Assembly: GCA_013816805.1 (NCBI GenBank)
Contig: JACDDS010000017.1
Coordinates: forward strand, 1-64,000
Length of the DNA stretch: 64,000 nucleotides
DNA from: Chitinophagales bacterium
Lineage (GTDB): Bacteria > Bacteroidota > Bacteroidia > Chitinophagales > UBA10324
Direction of reading: 5' to 3'
Part shown: piece by piece, positions 12,201 to 19,658 of the stretch
How positions within the stretch are numbered: the first letter of the stretch is position 1
Layout: every line of letters begins with the position of its first letter
Notes under the pieces: generated by a model
Database searches by the model: none
Seen by the model: the letters and a program-made list of their open reading frames with translations, nothing else
What the model was told of the DNA's origin: nothing
Made by a program: the position numbers and the translations under genes

Positions 12201-15200
12201 GTGCACGCGCCTGTTGTACCAAGCAAATTGGTATTTGCTATAAAGGAAGGTGTGGTGGCTGCTAAAGTTGAAGTGCTGCCGGTTGAAGTTACAGTATAGC
12301 AAATATCTATGAGGATATTTGAAGTGCCGTCCCAATTGAATGGCGTTGTAAAGGTGTGAACATTATTGCCGCTTACTGGTGTGTAAGTTGCCGCTGTGTA
12401 AACTGTGGTGAAGGTTGCTGTTTGGAAGGTGGTGGTAAGCACTGTTGCAGCACTGTTTGCTAATTTAATAGTATAGTTAGAAGCGGAACCATTGCCAAGG
12501 CTGGTTACATTAAAAGTAATGGCGGTAAGATTTCCGGCAACAAATCCTGCACTGGTCAGTTCAGAAGCTTTAAACAGCATTTCATGCCTGAAATCTCCTG
12601 TTCCGTAACCATAGCGATAAACACCTCCGCCGAATTCGGTAGTTGTTTGAGTGCCAATAGCAGCCGTCCCCGATACAGAGCTTGATGCGGTTAAAGTAAC
12701 AGGGCCACCCGAACAAGTAGTAGAAGGAGAGGCAGAAGCTGTTACCGGAGGTATTGAATTAACAATAACAGTTACACTATTGGTAGTAGTACATAAACCA
12801 TCTGTTGCAGTTACTGTATAAACATATGTACCTAACACAGATGGAGTCACCGTTATATTTTGTCCTGAAGTGCCGCCTGCAGGAATTCCGCTTCCAGCCT
12901 GGGGATTAGCCGTCCAGGTAAAACTGTATGTATTAGTAGTTCCAGTCTGTACTGCAGTAAGCGCTAAACCACTGTTTAAGCAACCCGATGCAGAACCTGC
13001 TGTACCATTTGCCTTGGCTGTTACAGCATCCGGTTGAGTAACGGTTACTGTTACTGGGATGCGGGAACTTTCGCAACCGGTTGCAGAATTCAATACTGAA
13101 ACGTAGAAAGTAGTAGTAGAGCTTATTGATGTGGTATAAGTATTTGAAGTACCGGATTGCAAGGCTATCAAAGTGCTGTTATCTGCATACCATTTGAATA
13201 TAGGAGATGCAAATCCATTGGGGTCTGAAACTGATGCAGTTGGCACACCGGTACCACATTGAGTGCTGTTTGTACCAGTGGGAGCAGTTGGAACAGGATT
13301 AACTGTAACACTTACAGTTGCAGTATTAGAACATGTGGTGGCCGGGTTATAAGCCGTTACGGTGTAAGTAGTGCTTAATAAAGGGTTAACAGTAACGGTG
13401 TTACCATTTAAACCGCCAGGATTCCAGGTCCAGGTTAATGATCCTGAGCCTGTTGTTTGTACCTGACCTCCAAAAGTTATAACTGGTAAAGCCGCACTTG
13501 ACGTCGATGTGGTTCCTACAATTCCACAAATGTTTGCGTTATCCTGGTAATAGCCATATACCGCTGTATAACTTTTCGTGGTAGCTGTGACAGCATCATT
13601 GCTGCTGTATAATATACCTCCTGTGCCACTTGGATCATTAGCGAAACAAATATCTATAACAATGTTTGAAGTGCCATTCCAATTGTAAGGGGCACTAAAT
13701 GTAAATGTATTGGCACCTAATACCGAAGAATAAGAAGCGGTGCTATATACGGATGTAAAAGTAGGTGAAAGTAATGCAGTTAATGTTGTAGCAGAAGTTG
13801 AGCCAATTTTGATTGCATAATTTGCATATGGCAGGGTACTGCTTTTTGTAGATATGGTATATTTTAAACTAGTAAGGTTACCTGCCACAAGTCCTGCTGA
13901 TGTTAAATCACTAGCCAATATAAGGTACTGAGTATGCTGTGCTTCCCAGGCTTGGGCAAATGGTGAAAGTCCACTACCGCTTTGAGTAGTACCTCCTGCA
14001 CCGACCACAGCGGTTCCTGCACCTATAGCTGGTGTGGTTGCTGTTAATGTTACGTTAGAACCCGCGCAGGATGTTGATGGTGTAGCCGTTGCGGAGCTAA
14101 TCGTTGGAGGAGGTGTAACTGTCAATGATACAGTAGACGTTGTGGTACAAATACCATCAGAAGCGGTTACGGTATATGCATAAGTACCCCCGGTTGTAGG
14201 TGTAACTGTTATATTTTGACCAGTTGTTCCACCAGGTGGTATGCCACTTCCTACCTGGGGATTCGCAGTCCAGGTAAAACTGTAAATATTATTGGTCCCG
14301 GCTTGTTCAGCCGTTAATGATACACTGGTATTCGGGCATACTGTTGCCGGTGTTGTTGAGCCATTTGCTTTGGCTGTAACTGCATCCGGATTTGTTACTG
14401 TTACTGTTACTGACGTGCGGGCGCTTTCACAACCGGTAGCAGGATTTACCACCGACACAAAAAATGTAGTAGTAACACTGATGGAAGTAGTATATGTAGT
14501 TGAAATGCTTGATTGTAGTGCAGTTGTACTGGTATTAGTTGAATACCACTTAAAGGTCGGTGTGGTAAATCCATTAGGATCAGATACAGAAGCTGTTGGT
14601 ACCGCTGCACCGCATTGTGCTGAATTAATACCGGTAGGGGCAGTTGGCAAAGGATTTACAGTAACGGTAACACCTGATGAAGTAATTGAACAGCCATTGG
14701 CATCAGTGCCTTTTACATAATAAGTATTGTCACTAGTAGGATTTATGGTTAAAGGATTACCTGAACCTAAGTTAAAATTTGTACCATCTAAACTCCAAGC
14801 ATAGCTTAATGAGGTAACCGCCTTGTTACCGGTGAAGGTTATATTTGGCCGCAATGTCGTTGTCGAAATAGCGCTTTGACCACAACCTGCTGTTACATCA
14901 CTATAAAAATAAGCAACAGAGGTAAAGGAGGTTGAAGTATAAGTCATTGTCGTACTGCTTGAACCGGAAGTGCCTGAACCAAAACAAATTTCAACGACAA
15001 TATTTGAAGTGCCATCCCAATTAAAAGGAGTGGTAAAATTATGTGTATTGACTCCTATAACTGGAGTATAAGAAGATGGGCCATATACTGTTGAAAAAGT
15101 TGGTGTCAAAAAAGTTGCAGACGCAAATGAAGCTGCACTTGTTGAAGCTAACTTAATAGTATAAGATGGTAAGGTTGCAGGGCTTCCTATTGAATTTACT

Positions 15201-17464
15201 GTAACTTTTAAAGAAGTTAAATTACCTGATGAAAAACCTTGAGCAGCTAATTCTGAGGCCAATATAATATACTGCTGCCTTCCATTGCCATAATAACTGG
15301 GATATAGGGTTCCTGTTACACTTGAACTACCACTAATCGAAGTACCGGAACCTATAGTACCCGATCCTAAACCTGTAAAACTCCCAGTTAATGTAAGATT
15401 ATTACCTGAGCAAACAGGATTAGGCGAAGCAGCTGCAGTTGCAGTTACGCCGGTTAAAGGTGCGTCCTGGTAGGAAGTGCCATTCGTAGTTTTGGAAGTT
15501 GTTGCATCGGTTGCGGTTACAGACCAGGTTACTGTTGAATTTCCCGAAGCTGGAATAGGAGCTGTCCAGGTTGAAGTTGTGCCTGCTGTTACAGTCCCAC
15601 CCGTCATAGTAACGCTAATGGGTGCACCTCCATTTAAGCTATATTTCAATACCACTGATATTATATTAGAAGAACCCGCCGTTATAGTGGCTGAAACTGT
15701 CCTGCCTGTTGCAGTACACTGGTTACCTGTCGGACTTATAGAGACACTATTAATAGTTACCCCTGTAACAGCGGTGCCTGTAAATTCATCGGCGCCAATA
15801 TCGGGTGTGGTGGCACCCCTGGTTTGTCCATCATAATCATCGGTAATACCTGCAACAGAAGTTCCACCCGATTCAAGTTGGGTTGCTGAACCGGCAATAA
15901 GATGCAGGTCAGTTGCAGATACAAATGGAGGATTAGTACTAACAGAAGCACCGTCTTTTCCTGTTGCAGTTTGCCAAGCTGCCAATGTAGTCTGGGTACC
16001 AGCATTGTAATACCCAACACTTCCACTTGGAGCATAATAGTCGTTGTTGTTTATAGTTCCACCGGAAATATTTGTTGTAGCACCTGTATAGAAACAATAG
16101 CCAGCAGTGCTTATATTGTTATTGACAAGAATGTTATTCTGAAATTGTGAAATTGTTGCAGAAGATGTTACTCCAATGCAAGCTGAAAAACTATTTGAAG
16201 TTGTTCCTGTACTGTTTGCTACGAGGAAAGCAATTGTATTAAAATTGATCTTTATTAAGGTAGCACCGGCTGAAATGTAGATGCCATAATTTTCGAATGG
16301 TGACAAAAGTGAAGTTGAATATTTACTTCCTACAATATCTCTGATAAAATTATTATAGATGCTGATATTATCATTTGTTGCAGAACCGGTAATACTAATT
16401 CCATATGCTCCATAACCCCCGGTATTTGGTTGCATAATATCATGAATGTTATTTTTCCGTACAGTAGCACCTGCATTTACTGTTCCTATTTCTATACCGG
16501 CAATGGTTACACTATAACCAGTGCCAGATGCGCTTACATCCCCTGCGCGCATATCATTTCCCTCAATCAGAGCGGAAGTTGCTCCGGCAGTAGCAGAAGT
16601 ATAGGAAATAAGTATATCACGCGACCCAATATTATCCGTGGCAGTACTACTGCCCATGATGTTGTTCTGTATTTTCAAAGTGTTATTAGGATAAGTTGCA
16701 GACGCCCCGGTAGCGCTAATACCCTGATAGCATCTTCTTATATCGTTGTTAAGAATAGTAATATTATTATTGCTGTAAGCTCCAGCCGTTGTAATGCTAG
16801 TACTACTTGCGTTGTTTGAGAATACAATTCCGTAAGAAGATGTTGTGGCTGTAGCACTATTCCTTCCACCCAAAATCAGGCAGTTTTTGATGGTGTTATT
16901 GGTGGCGCCGTCCAAGCCGGTAGTGCTCTTAGATCCCAAAACAATTGCAGCAGTTCCAGTACTTGCATTTGTTGCCACGGCAATAGTTAGATTTCTTGTG
17001 CCGGTAGTTCCGGGGTCATCGCCATCAATGGTGACATTATCGGCGCCATGCAGTTCAATAATACCTCTGCTTGCTGTGGGTACTAATGCGGAATTAACTG
17101 TAACATTTCCCGAAGGCATGATGGAAATGCTTGTGTAGCTGGATGTACCTCCGCTTGTTAACAATGGGGTGGGTGTAGCCGGCTCCGTAGTATTTGCCGT
17201 TATTTTAATCGTAATCACACCCTGGTGGGTACCAGCATTGATTGCTGTAAATGCAGAATTTAAATTACTGTAGGCTGTTGGACCTATAGTTCCGGCAGTG
17301 GCGGTAACAGAAACTTGTGCATTCACCCCATTAAAAAACAAAAGCAGGACTATGGAGAGCAGTCCTGCAAAAAGCTGAAAGCGTTTCACCCGGTTGAACG
17401 ATTGACAACGTACTGATTGATTGCCTTTGGTTCGGTTGGAAGCAGCAGTGTAAAAGTTTATCAT
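3236..17464 (-). CDS. Giant multidomain surface protein (beta-helix, Ig-like, GEVED, BIG2 repeats, dockerin-like C-terminus)
   Basis: This 4742-residue protein has a signal peptide with a basic stretch before it (cleavage near VNAQ, residue 50). Residues ~60-560 look like a right-handed beta-helix (repeated N-N-x-I steps). Then come Ig-like modules (CxG...TLTA ... NPxxTTTYTVTA). Four of them carry an inserted domain of ~180 residues (near 696-878, 1145-1336, 1591-1778, 3291-3475). Three GEVED domains (DYNQNG ... GETEDY, near 1916-2055, 2441-2588, 2700-2846) and a MAM-like domain (VEDFEES, near 2161-2333) follow. Thirteen 78-residue BIG2-type repeats fill residues ~3523-4536. The last ~200 residues end in an EF-hand-like DITGDGVVESSD, a dockerin-like tail common in Chitinophagaceae proteins, rather than a standard T9SS type A domain. 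It is probably an exported adhesin or matrix protein; substrate unknown. There is no frameshift despite the repeats. Confidence 0.93.
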   Translation of the reverse strand: MINFYTAASNRTKGNQSVRCQSFNRVKRFQLFAGLLSIVLLLFFNGVNAQVSVTATAGTIGPTAYSNLNSAFTAINAGTHQGVITIKITANTTEPATPTPLLTSGGTSSYTSISIMPSGNVTVNSALVPTASRGIIELHGADNVTIDGDDPGTTGTRNLTIAVATNASTGTAAIVLGSKSTTGLDGATNNTIKNCLILGGRNSATATTSSYGIVFSNNASSTSITTAGAYSNNNITILNNDIRRCYQGISATGASATYPNNTLKIQNNIMGSSTATDNIGSRDILISYTSATAGATSALIEGNDMRAGDVSASGTGYSVTIAGIEIGTVNAGATVRKNNIHDIMQPNTGGYGAYGISITGSATNDNISIYNNFIRDIVGSKYSTSLLSPFENYGIYISAGATLIKINFNTIAFLVANSTGTTSNSFSACIGVTSSATISQFQNNILVNNNISTAGYCFYTGATTNISGGTINNNDYYAPSGSVGYYNAGTQTTLAAWQTATGKDGASVSTNPPFVSATDLHLIAGSATQLESGGTSVAGITDDYDGQTRGATTPDIGADEFTGTAVTGVTINSVSISPTGNQCTATGRTVSATITAGSSNIISVVLKYSLNGGAPISVTMTGGTVTAGTTSTWTAPIPASGNSTVTWSVTATDATTSKTTNGTSYQDAPLTGVTATAAASPNPVCSGNNLTLTGSFTGLGSGTIGSGTSISGSSSVTGTLYPSYYGNGRQQYIILASELAAQGFSSGNLTSLKVTVNSIGSPATLPSYTIKLASTSAASFASATFLTPTFSTVYGPSSYTPVIGVNTHNFTTPFNWDGTSNIVVEICFGSGTSGSSSTTMTYTSTSFTSVAYFYSDVTAGCGQSAISTTTLRPNITFTGNKAVTSLSYAWSLDGTNFNLGSGNPLTINPTSDNTYYVKGTDANGCSITSSGVTVTVNPLPTAPTGINSAQCGAAVPTASVSDPNGFTTPTFKWYSTNTSTTALQSSISTTYTTSISVTTTFFVSVVNPATGCESARTSVTVTVTNPDAVTAKANGSTTPATVCPNTSVSLTAEQAGTNNIYSFTWTANPQVGSGIPPGGTTGQNITVTPTTGGTYAYTVTASDGICTTTSTVSLTVTPPPTISSATATPSTSCAGSNVTLTATTPAIGAGTAVVGAGGTTQSGSGLSPFAQAWEAQHTQYLILASDLTSAGLVAGNLTSLKYTISTKSSTLPYANYAIKIGSTSATTLTALLSPTFTSVYSTASYSSVLGANTFTFSAPYNWNGTSNIVIDICFANDPSGTGGILYSSNDAVTATTKSYTAVYGYYQDNANICGIVGTTSTSSAALPVITFGGQVQTTGSGSLTWTWNPGGLNGNTVTVNPLLSTTYTVTAYNPATTCSNTATVSVTVNPVPTAPTGTNSTQCGTGVPTASVSDPNGFASPIFKWYADNSTLIALQSGTSNTYTTSISSTTTFYVSVLNSATGCESSRIPVTVTVTQPDAVTAKANGTAGSASGCLNSGLALTAVQTGTTNTYSFTWTANPQAGSGIPAGGTSGQNITVTPSVLGTYVYTVTATDGLCTTTNSVTVIVNSIPPVTASASPSTTCSGGPVTLTASSSVSGTAAIGTQTTTEFGGGVYRYGYGTGDFRHEMLFKASELTSAGFVAGNLTAITFNVTSLGNGSASNYTIKLANSAATVLTTTFQTATFTTVYTAATYTPVSGNNVHTFTTPFNWDGTSNILIDICYTVTSTGSTSTLAATTPSFIANTNLLGTTGACTATTGATTYANRPLTSFTGQLGTSSSGSTTYTWNPGNLTGSTVTVNPTANTTYTVTANNTSTNCSNTGTVSVTIGPIFTASVNSPTICSGTSTTLTATTSGAGAPFTHQWSTGATTASITVSPTSQTTYTDNITDVCGNVVVASGTVFMNPFYVCYCTAGLGGSCTANDISNVAVQGTTLNSNSTCTTSGTNAYTSFPAAGNTTAILARGFNYTFSVTSGSGSQVGFWIDYNQNGVFDASEYTSVTTNSGGTPSTVSITIPATALTGITGMRVRSSSTAIADVNACSAFTLGETEDYLITISTTPACNSKPSTSNTLSSANPVCANSPFVLSLSTSYTLSGITFQWQKSTDGGATYTTITGATNATYNATQTTTTYYRAVVACTLTPGDSLIYSSPIPVNMNTPAYAVAPYVEDFEESPWLSVCATDDVPNNNWNNIPSSGNNSWRRDDDGSSAGWTNTSGAYTPAFSHGAHSARFHSKNAVAGTTGDLDLYIDLSAAGTKTLTFDYINTSGSDNLKVYLSTDGGVTFGAATLSLTTASAWTNESVAITATSATSVIRFEATSDNGASDIGIDNLILFAPCTGSPFQANAQASPSSVCSTTSFTLSIDYTYPVTGLTYQWQKSTDGSTFTNISGATNTTYTTTQSVTTIYQLVVTCTASGQSTTSNQATVQMNPFTSCYCTSNATSTADEEILKVTFGTLSNTSTCATTGGSGSILNKYSNFTGLTPPDVEQAASIPFSVQVGTCGGTFTNAVAIYIDYNQNGLFSDAGEQVYLSAAGISGPHTESGNITIPVSALLGITQMRVISMETSTPSAISSCGTYSWGETEDYYINITAAPFCTGKPAASTTLSSVTSACSNTPFTLSLGTTYAQSGTAFQWQSSSDGINFTDISGATNLTYAASQTAPTWYQAVITCTNTGDTTQSQKKQILMNNFLNCYCTSNATSTVDEDIFNVTLGTLNNTSTCSTTGGAGSLLNKYSNYTGVTAPLVQQGSATAFSVQIGTCNNSYTYTNGFKIYIDYNQNGSFSDANELVYTSPFVLGNHTESGTITVPVTATTGTTQMRVVSVETSSASGISPCGTYTYGETEDYYINITAAPDCGSATGGTITPNTVAVCASNTATTLTATGIPALSGFTYQWLVSSASGSGYVAVTGGSGATTSSYTTPNNLTGGTYYYVLQVTCTKCGSCATALSNEVAVTVNDPMITGTTPAARCGTGTVNLQATSTSGSTVNWYTAATGGTPLASGNSFTTPSISTTTTFYASASVGGTSGTLGPVSPSIGAFSTSFTGSYEIFDVTSNVTLNSVDVYATAAGNVIVTVLNSSGTVLQTSATVTITAAQANSTSTTVGTPITIPLGFALTPGTSYRLNYASGSTATLLRNSSGATATYGPVNGVTITGNSNATTGYYYNFYNWSLSSGCESARTAVVATVTTPPAITSATATPSTICAGQSTVLSASSTSNPSYTFVWNPGNLPNNTSVTPTGTTTYTVTATDNTNGTYGGCSATATATVVVNPLPVISSATATPGAICPGGSAVLSANSGSAGSATIGTSTSTELTNSPYRSGLTPSTRTQYLFTAAELSAAGVTAGSITSISWNVTSAGSGTMTNYTISIAPVTATSFSSTTFLTGTFTTVYTAASYNAVVGTNLHTFNTPFTWDGTSNIVVNLCYDVVSASGSSTVSSNTTAFVSVDQKAGFAGACSLTTGTTGSNRPLTTFGYNSDQTSSLTFTWNPGNLSGASVTVTPNGTTTYTVTAKNPATTCTSTATVSVTVNPNANAGTISGASSVCVGLTTTLTSNGDAGGSWSSDNTAAATVSSTGVVTGVSAGSATITYSVTNTCGTATATKSITVNPNANAGTISGASSVCAGLTTTLSSNGDAGGAWSSGNTAVATVGTSGVVTGVSAGTATITYSVTNTCGTATATKSITVNPNANAGIISGASSVCVGLTTTLTSNGDAGGSWTSNNTSVATVNSSGVVTGVSAGSATISYTVTNTCGTATATKSITVNPNANAGIISGASSVCAGATTTLSSNGDAGGPWSSDNTAVATVSSSGVVTGVSTGTATISYTVTNTCGTATATKSITVNPNANAGTISGASSVCVGLTTTLTSNGDAGGTWSSDNTAVATVSTSGVVTGVSAGSATITYTVTNTCGTATATKSITVNPNANAGTISGASSVCVGLTTTLTSNGDAGGSWSSDNTAVATVSTSGVVTGVSAGTATITYQVTNTCGTASTTKLVTVNPNANAGTISGTGSVCIGTTTTLTSNGDAGGTWTSGNTAVATVNASGVVTGVSTGTATITYSITNTCGTATATKSITVNPNANAGTISGSGSVCSGATTTLSSNGDAGGTWTSDNTAVATVSTSGVVTGVSAGSATITYSVTNTCGTATATKSITVNPNANAGTISGTGSVCIGTTTTLTSNGDAGGTWTSDNTAVATVNASGVVTGVSTGTATITYSVTNTCGTATATKSVTVNPNANAGTISGASSVCVGLTTTLSSNGDAGGTWSSDNTAVATVSTSGMVTGVSAGSATITYSVTNTCGTATATKSITVNPLANAGTITGASSLCAGATTTLSSNGDAGGTWSSDNSAVATVNASGVVTGVSAGSATITYTVTNTCGTATATKSITVNPNANAGTISGASSVCAGVTTTLSSSGDAGGTWSSDNTAAATVNSSGVVTGVNAGSATITYTVTNNCGTATATKSITVNPNANAGTISGASSVCTGSTITLSSNGDAGGSWSSDNTAVATVDGNGLVMGVSTGNATITYTVTNTCGTANATKTIAVNVCSSTVNIKMFIQGYYQNIGSPTPMDNFGAGGCLFVTGLSANVNDADSVTVCLIDPNTLSQVDCAKGILQTNGQLSVSFAGSVTGNYYLKVTHRNTIETWSAQPVDISLGYDFTTNSNKAYGGNMVEMEPGIWAFYSGDIADAGLGLGFQDNVVESSDYSEMENAVYLVLTGYIIQDITGDGVVESSDYSIMENNTYLVISSIHP
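3857..6898 (-). repeat. Thirteen tandem 234-bp BIG2-encoding repeats
   Basis: The span is 3042 bp, exactly 13 times 234. Each unit encodes NPNANAGTISGASSVC followed by TSNGDAGGTW, NTAVATV, GVVTGVSAG and TNTCGTATATKSITV-like segments. Copies 7 and 9 (N- to C-terminal) are almost identical and share the rare GTGSVCIGTTTTLTSNG variant. The last copy is the most divergent. The same unit builds the array in the next gene. Confidence 0.95.
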
Positions 17465-17973
17465 TTTCTTAATTTAGCTTGGAATGGGTGATTTCTTTTT
17501 TTTAGTCCTGGTGACAGGGCTTAATGATTTATGATGCTATGGTGAATAAAGAATCTTTCTGCAGAGTTGCGAGGTAACAGTGGTAAACAGGCTCTCTTTA
17601 TGGAACAAGTATAGCCGGAGCCTATGATGGGCCGGCTATTGAGAACATTAGAAGAAAAATCGGGAGTGTAAAAATTCATTATATAGGCAACCGGGTTTCT
17701 TTCATTTTGATGGACAAAACTTACTTCAAGCGCACTTATTTAATGGATGCTTTACTGATTTTGGTATTGAGGACCGCAGGTATATAGGAAGGGATGCGGA
17801 TATTTCGGGCGTGAAACTACGTTTGATTAGATTATCAGTATCCGCATATTTAGCGATATTCTTACTATTACCCAGTTTCAATAATATTAGGAGGATTATT
17901 ATTCATCAAAGATATGGTGAGTTTTTTTAATTATATGAAGTTTGTTTAACGGTCTCCGCACCCTCTCACTTAA
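17465..17973. other. Non-coding stretch upstream of the giant gene
   Basis: About 500 bases with no convincing reading frame on either strand. It must contain the promoter of the minus-strand giant gene, but no clear TAnnTTTG element was picked out close to its start. A 9-bp inverted repeat (ATGCGGATA near 17796, complement near 17843) with a ~40-base loop is the only structure noticed, and may be chance. Confidence 0.5.
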
Positions 17974-18180
17974 TTTCTTTTGGCTTGATCCAAAAGAAAC
18001 ATCTCGATTTATTAGTGGTCAAGGCTTCCGGAAAACGAAGCGCTTCCCAGAAAATGAAAGCTTTTATTAAAGCTCTGGTGCTATTGGTTTGCGGCGCTTT
18101 GAGGTAGCACATTTTTCCTTTGCTATCGCGCAATTCATTTCATATGCTTCTTTTTCCGAAGGCCAATTAAAAGTTTGAGC
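17974..18180. repeat. Intergenic repeat module A, copy 1
   Basis: About 207 bp. It opens with a perfect inverted repeat, TTTCTTTTGG - CTTGAT - CCAAAAGAAA, and ends near AAAAGTTTGAGC. It shares the variant ATCTCGATTTATTAGTGG with copy 3. Confidence 0.85.
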
Positions 18181-18207
18181 AGCAGGGATCGCATGGCTGC
18201 TTCCCCC

Positions 18208-18299
18208 TACCCTCTAACTCCCTAAAGGGAGAACCACTCCCCACTGTTCGAGTTTTTTTGAGCGTGGAAGTTCCCCTTTAGGGGACTAAGGGGTTGCGG
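18208..18299. repeat. Intergenic repeat module B, copy 1 (CCCTAAAGGG / CCCTTTAGGG)
   Basis: About 92 bp from TACCCTCT to GGGGTTGCGG. It contains two mutually reverse-complementary cores, CCCTAAAGGG and CCCTTTAGGG, around a T-rich centre, so the whole module can fold back on itself. Confidence 0.85.
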
Positions 18300-18352
18300 T
18301 GCTATATTAAGTGAAGCATAAAATTACCGTTGACGAGCCTTATTTACTTTCC

Positions 18353-18378
18353 GTCATGCTGAATTCATTTCAGTATCT
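18353..18378. repeat. Short palindromic element C, copy 1
   Basis: GTCATGCTGAATTCATTTCAG followed by TATCT. The GCTGAA/TTCAGC arms make a small hairpin, weakened here by GTAT instead of GCAT. Confidence 0.8.
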
Positions 18379-18394
18379 TATCAAACTCACTTTA

Positions 18395-18601
18395 TTTCTT
18401 TTGGCTTGATCCAAAAGAAACAAAAGATCAAGGCTGCCGGAAAAATAAGCGCTGCCCATCCTCATTCGGAAAAATGAAAGCTTCTAATAAAAACTATAGA
18501 TTGTTGGTTTTGCACATCTTTGATGTAGCACATTTTTCCTTTGCTATCGCGCAATTCAATGCATATGCTTCATTTTCCGAAGGCCAGTTAAAAGTTTGAG
18601 C
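18395..18601. repeat. Intergenic repeat module A, copy 2
   Basis: Same opening palindrome and closing block as copy 1, but with the alternative interior AAAAGATCAAGGCTGCCGG that it shares with copy 4. Confidence 0.85.
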
Positions 18602-18631
18602 ATTACGTATCGCCGGGCCCTATTTTATTTC

Positions 18632-18657
18632 ATCATGCTGAATTCATTTCAGCATCT
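18632..18657. repeat. Short palindromic element C, copy 2
   Basis: ATCATGCTGAATTCATTTCA then GCATCT, with intact GCTGAA/TTCAGC arms. Confidence 0.8.
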
Positions 18658-18673
18658 TATCAAACTCACTTTA

Positions 18674-18880
18674 TTTCTTTTGGCTTGATCCAAAAGAAAC
18701 ATCTCGATTTATTAGTGGTCAAGGCTTCCGGAAAACGAAGCGCTTCCCAGAAAATGAAAGCTTTTATTAAAGCTCTGGTGCTATTGGTTTGCGGCGCTTT
18801 GATGTAACACATTTTTCCTCTGCGATCGCGCAATTCAATGCATATGCTTCTTTTTCCGAAGGCCAGTTAAAAGTTTGCGC
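18674..18880. repeat. Intergenic repeat module A, copy 3
   Basis: Nearly identical to copy 1, placed exactly 700 bp downstream of it, which supports a block duplication rather than independent insertion. Confidence 0.85.
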
Positions 18881-18905
18881 AGCACGGATCGCATGGTGCT
18901 TCCCC

Positions 18906-18997
18906 TACCCTCTGACTCCCTAAAGGGAGAACCGCTCCCCACTGTTCGAGTTGTTTTGCGCGTGGAGTTTCCCCTTTAGGGGATGAAGGGGTTGCGG
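18906..18997. repeat. Intergenic repeat module B, copy 2
   Basis: Same layout as copy 1, in the same orientation, 698 bp downstream. Confidence 0.85.
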
Positions 18998-19050
18998 TGC
19001 TATATTAAGTGAAGCAGAAAATTACCGTTGACGAGCCTTATTTACTTTCC

Positions 19051-19076
19051 GTCATGCTGAATTCATTTCAGTATCT
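19051..19076. repeat. Short palindromic element C, copy 3
   Basis: Same as copy 1 including the GTAT variant, 698 bp downstream of it. Confidence 0.8.
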
Positions 19077-19092
19077 TATCAAACTCACTTTA

Positions 19093-19297
19093 TTTCTTTT
19101 GGCTTGATCCAAAAGAAACAAAAGATCAAGGCTGCCGGAAAAATAAGCGCTGCCCATCCTCATTCGGAAAAATGAAAGCTTTTATTGAAGTGCTGGTGCT
19201 GTTGGTTTGCGGCGCTTTGATGTAGCACATTTTTCCTTTGCTATCGCTCAGTTCATTGCATATGCTTTTTTTTCCGAAGGCCAATTTAAAGGTTGAG
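19093..19297. repeat. Intergenic repeat module A, copy 4
   Basis: Pairs with copy 2 (698 bp offset), sharing the interior GCCCATCCTCATTCGG. Its right end is slightly diverged. Confidence 0.85.
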
Positions 19298-19328
19298 TCG
19301 CATTTACTGCATCGCCTTACTTTATTTC

Positions 19329-19354
19329 GTCATGCTGAATTCATTTCAGCATCT
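19329..19354. repeat. Short palindromic element C, copy 4
   Basis: Intact arms; followed after 15 bases by element D. Confidence 0.8.
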
Positions 19355-19369
19355 CTCATCATTATTATA

Positions 19370-19394
19370 GACCCTGAATCAAGTTCAGGGTGAC
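19370..19394. repeat. Short palindromic element D, copy 1
   Basis: GACCCTGAATCAAGTTCAGG then GTGAC. CCCTGAA/TTCAGGG arms form a 7-bp stem. Confidence 0.8.
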
Positions 19395-19425
19395 GGTTTG
19401 AGGAATGGAGGGCTATTTGCTCCGC

Positions 19426-19518
19426 TACCCTCTGATTCCCTAAAGGGAGAACCGCTCCCCACTGTTCCGAGTTTTTTTGAGCGTGGAGTTTCCCCTTTAG
19501 GAAATGAAGGGGTTGCGG
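19426..19518. repeat. Intergenic repeat module B, copy 3
   Basis: Same layout, outside the 700-bp duplication. The right core has decayed (CCCTTTAGGAAATG). Confidence 0.8.
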
Positions 19519-19570
19519 GGCATATAAGTGAAGCAGGAAAATACCCGTTGACGAGCCTTATTTACTTTCC

Positions 19571-19596
19571 GTCATGCTGAATTCATTTCAGCATCT
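19571..19596. repeat. Short palindromic element C, copy 5
   Basis: Intact arms; again followed by element D. Confidence 0.8.
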
Positions 19597-19610
19597 CTCA
19601 AAATACTTTA

Positions 19611-19635
19611 GACCCTGAATCAAGTTCAGGGTGAC
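19611..19635. repeat. Short palindromic element D, copy 2
   Basis: Identical core to copy 1. A half copy (AAGTTCAGGGTGA) also lies at about 19891-19903, next to the NfeD stop codon. Confidence 0.8.
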
Positions 19636-19658
19636 GAATGGGGGACTGTTTGCTTTGC

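Larger units (their letters stand above)
17974..19370. repeat. ~700-bp tandem duplication of an intergenic repeat mosaic
   Basis: Unit I is about 17974-18673 and unit II about 18674-19370. Corresponding landmarks are offset by nearly constant distances: the TTTCTTTTGG palindrome at 17974 and 18674 (700), its second occurrence at 18395 and 19093 (698), the CCCTAAAGGG block at 18208 and 18906 (698), and the GTCATGCTGAATTCATTTCAG element at 18353 and 19051 (698) and 18632 and 19329 (697). Alternating sequence variants inside the units agree with this pairing. No coding sequence is visible. Confidence 0.9.

Noticed and set aside
14292-17138. Plus-strand frames of 82-142 residues opposite the giant gene
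   Set aside because: Ala/Val/Thr-rich antisense readings with no family features; the minus frame is continuous and clearly coding.
17790-17860. Inverted repeat ATGCGGATA with 40-base loop
   Set aside because: Short arms and long loop in AT-rich DNA; chance occurrence is likely.
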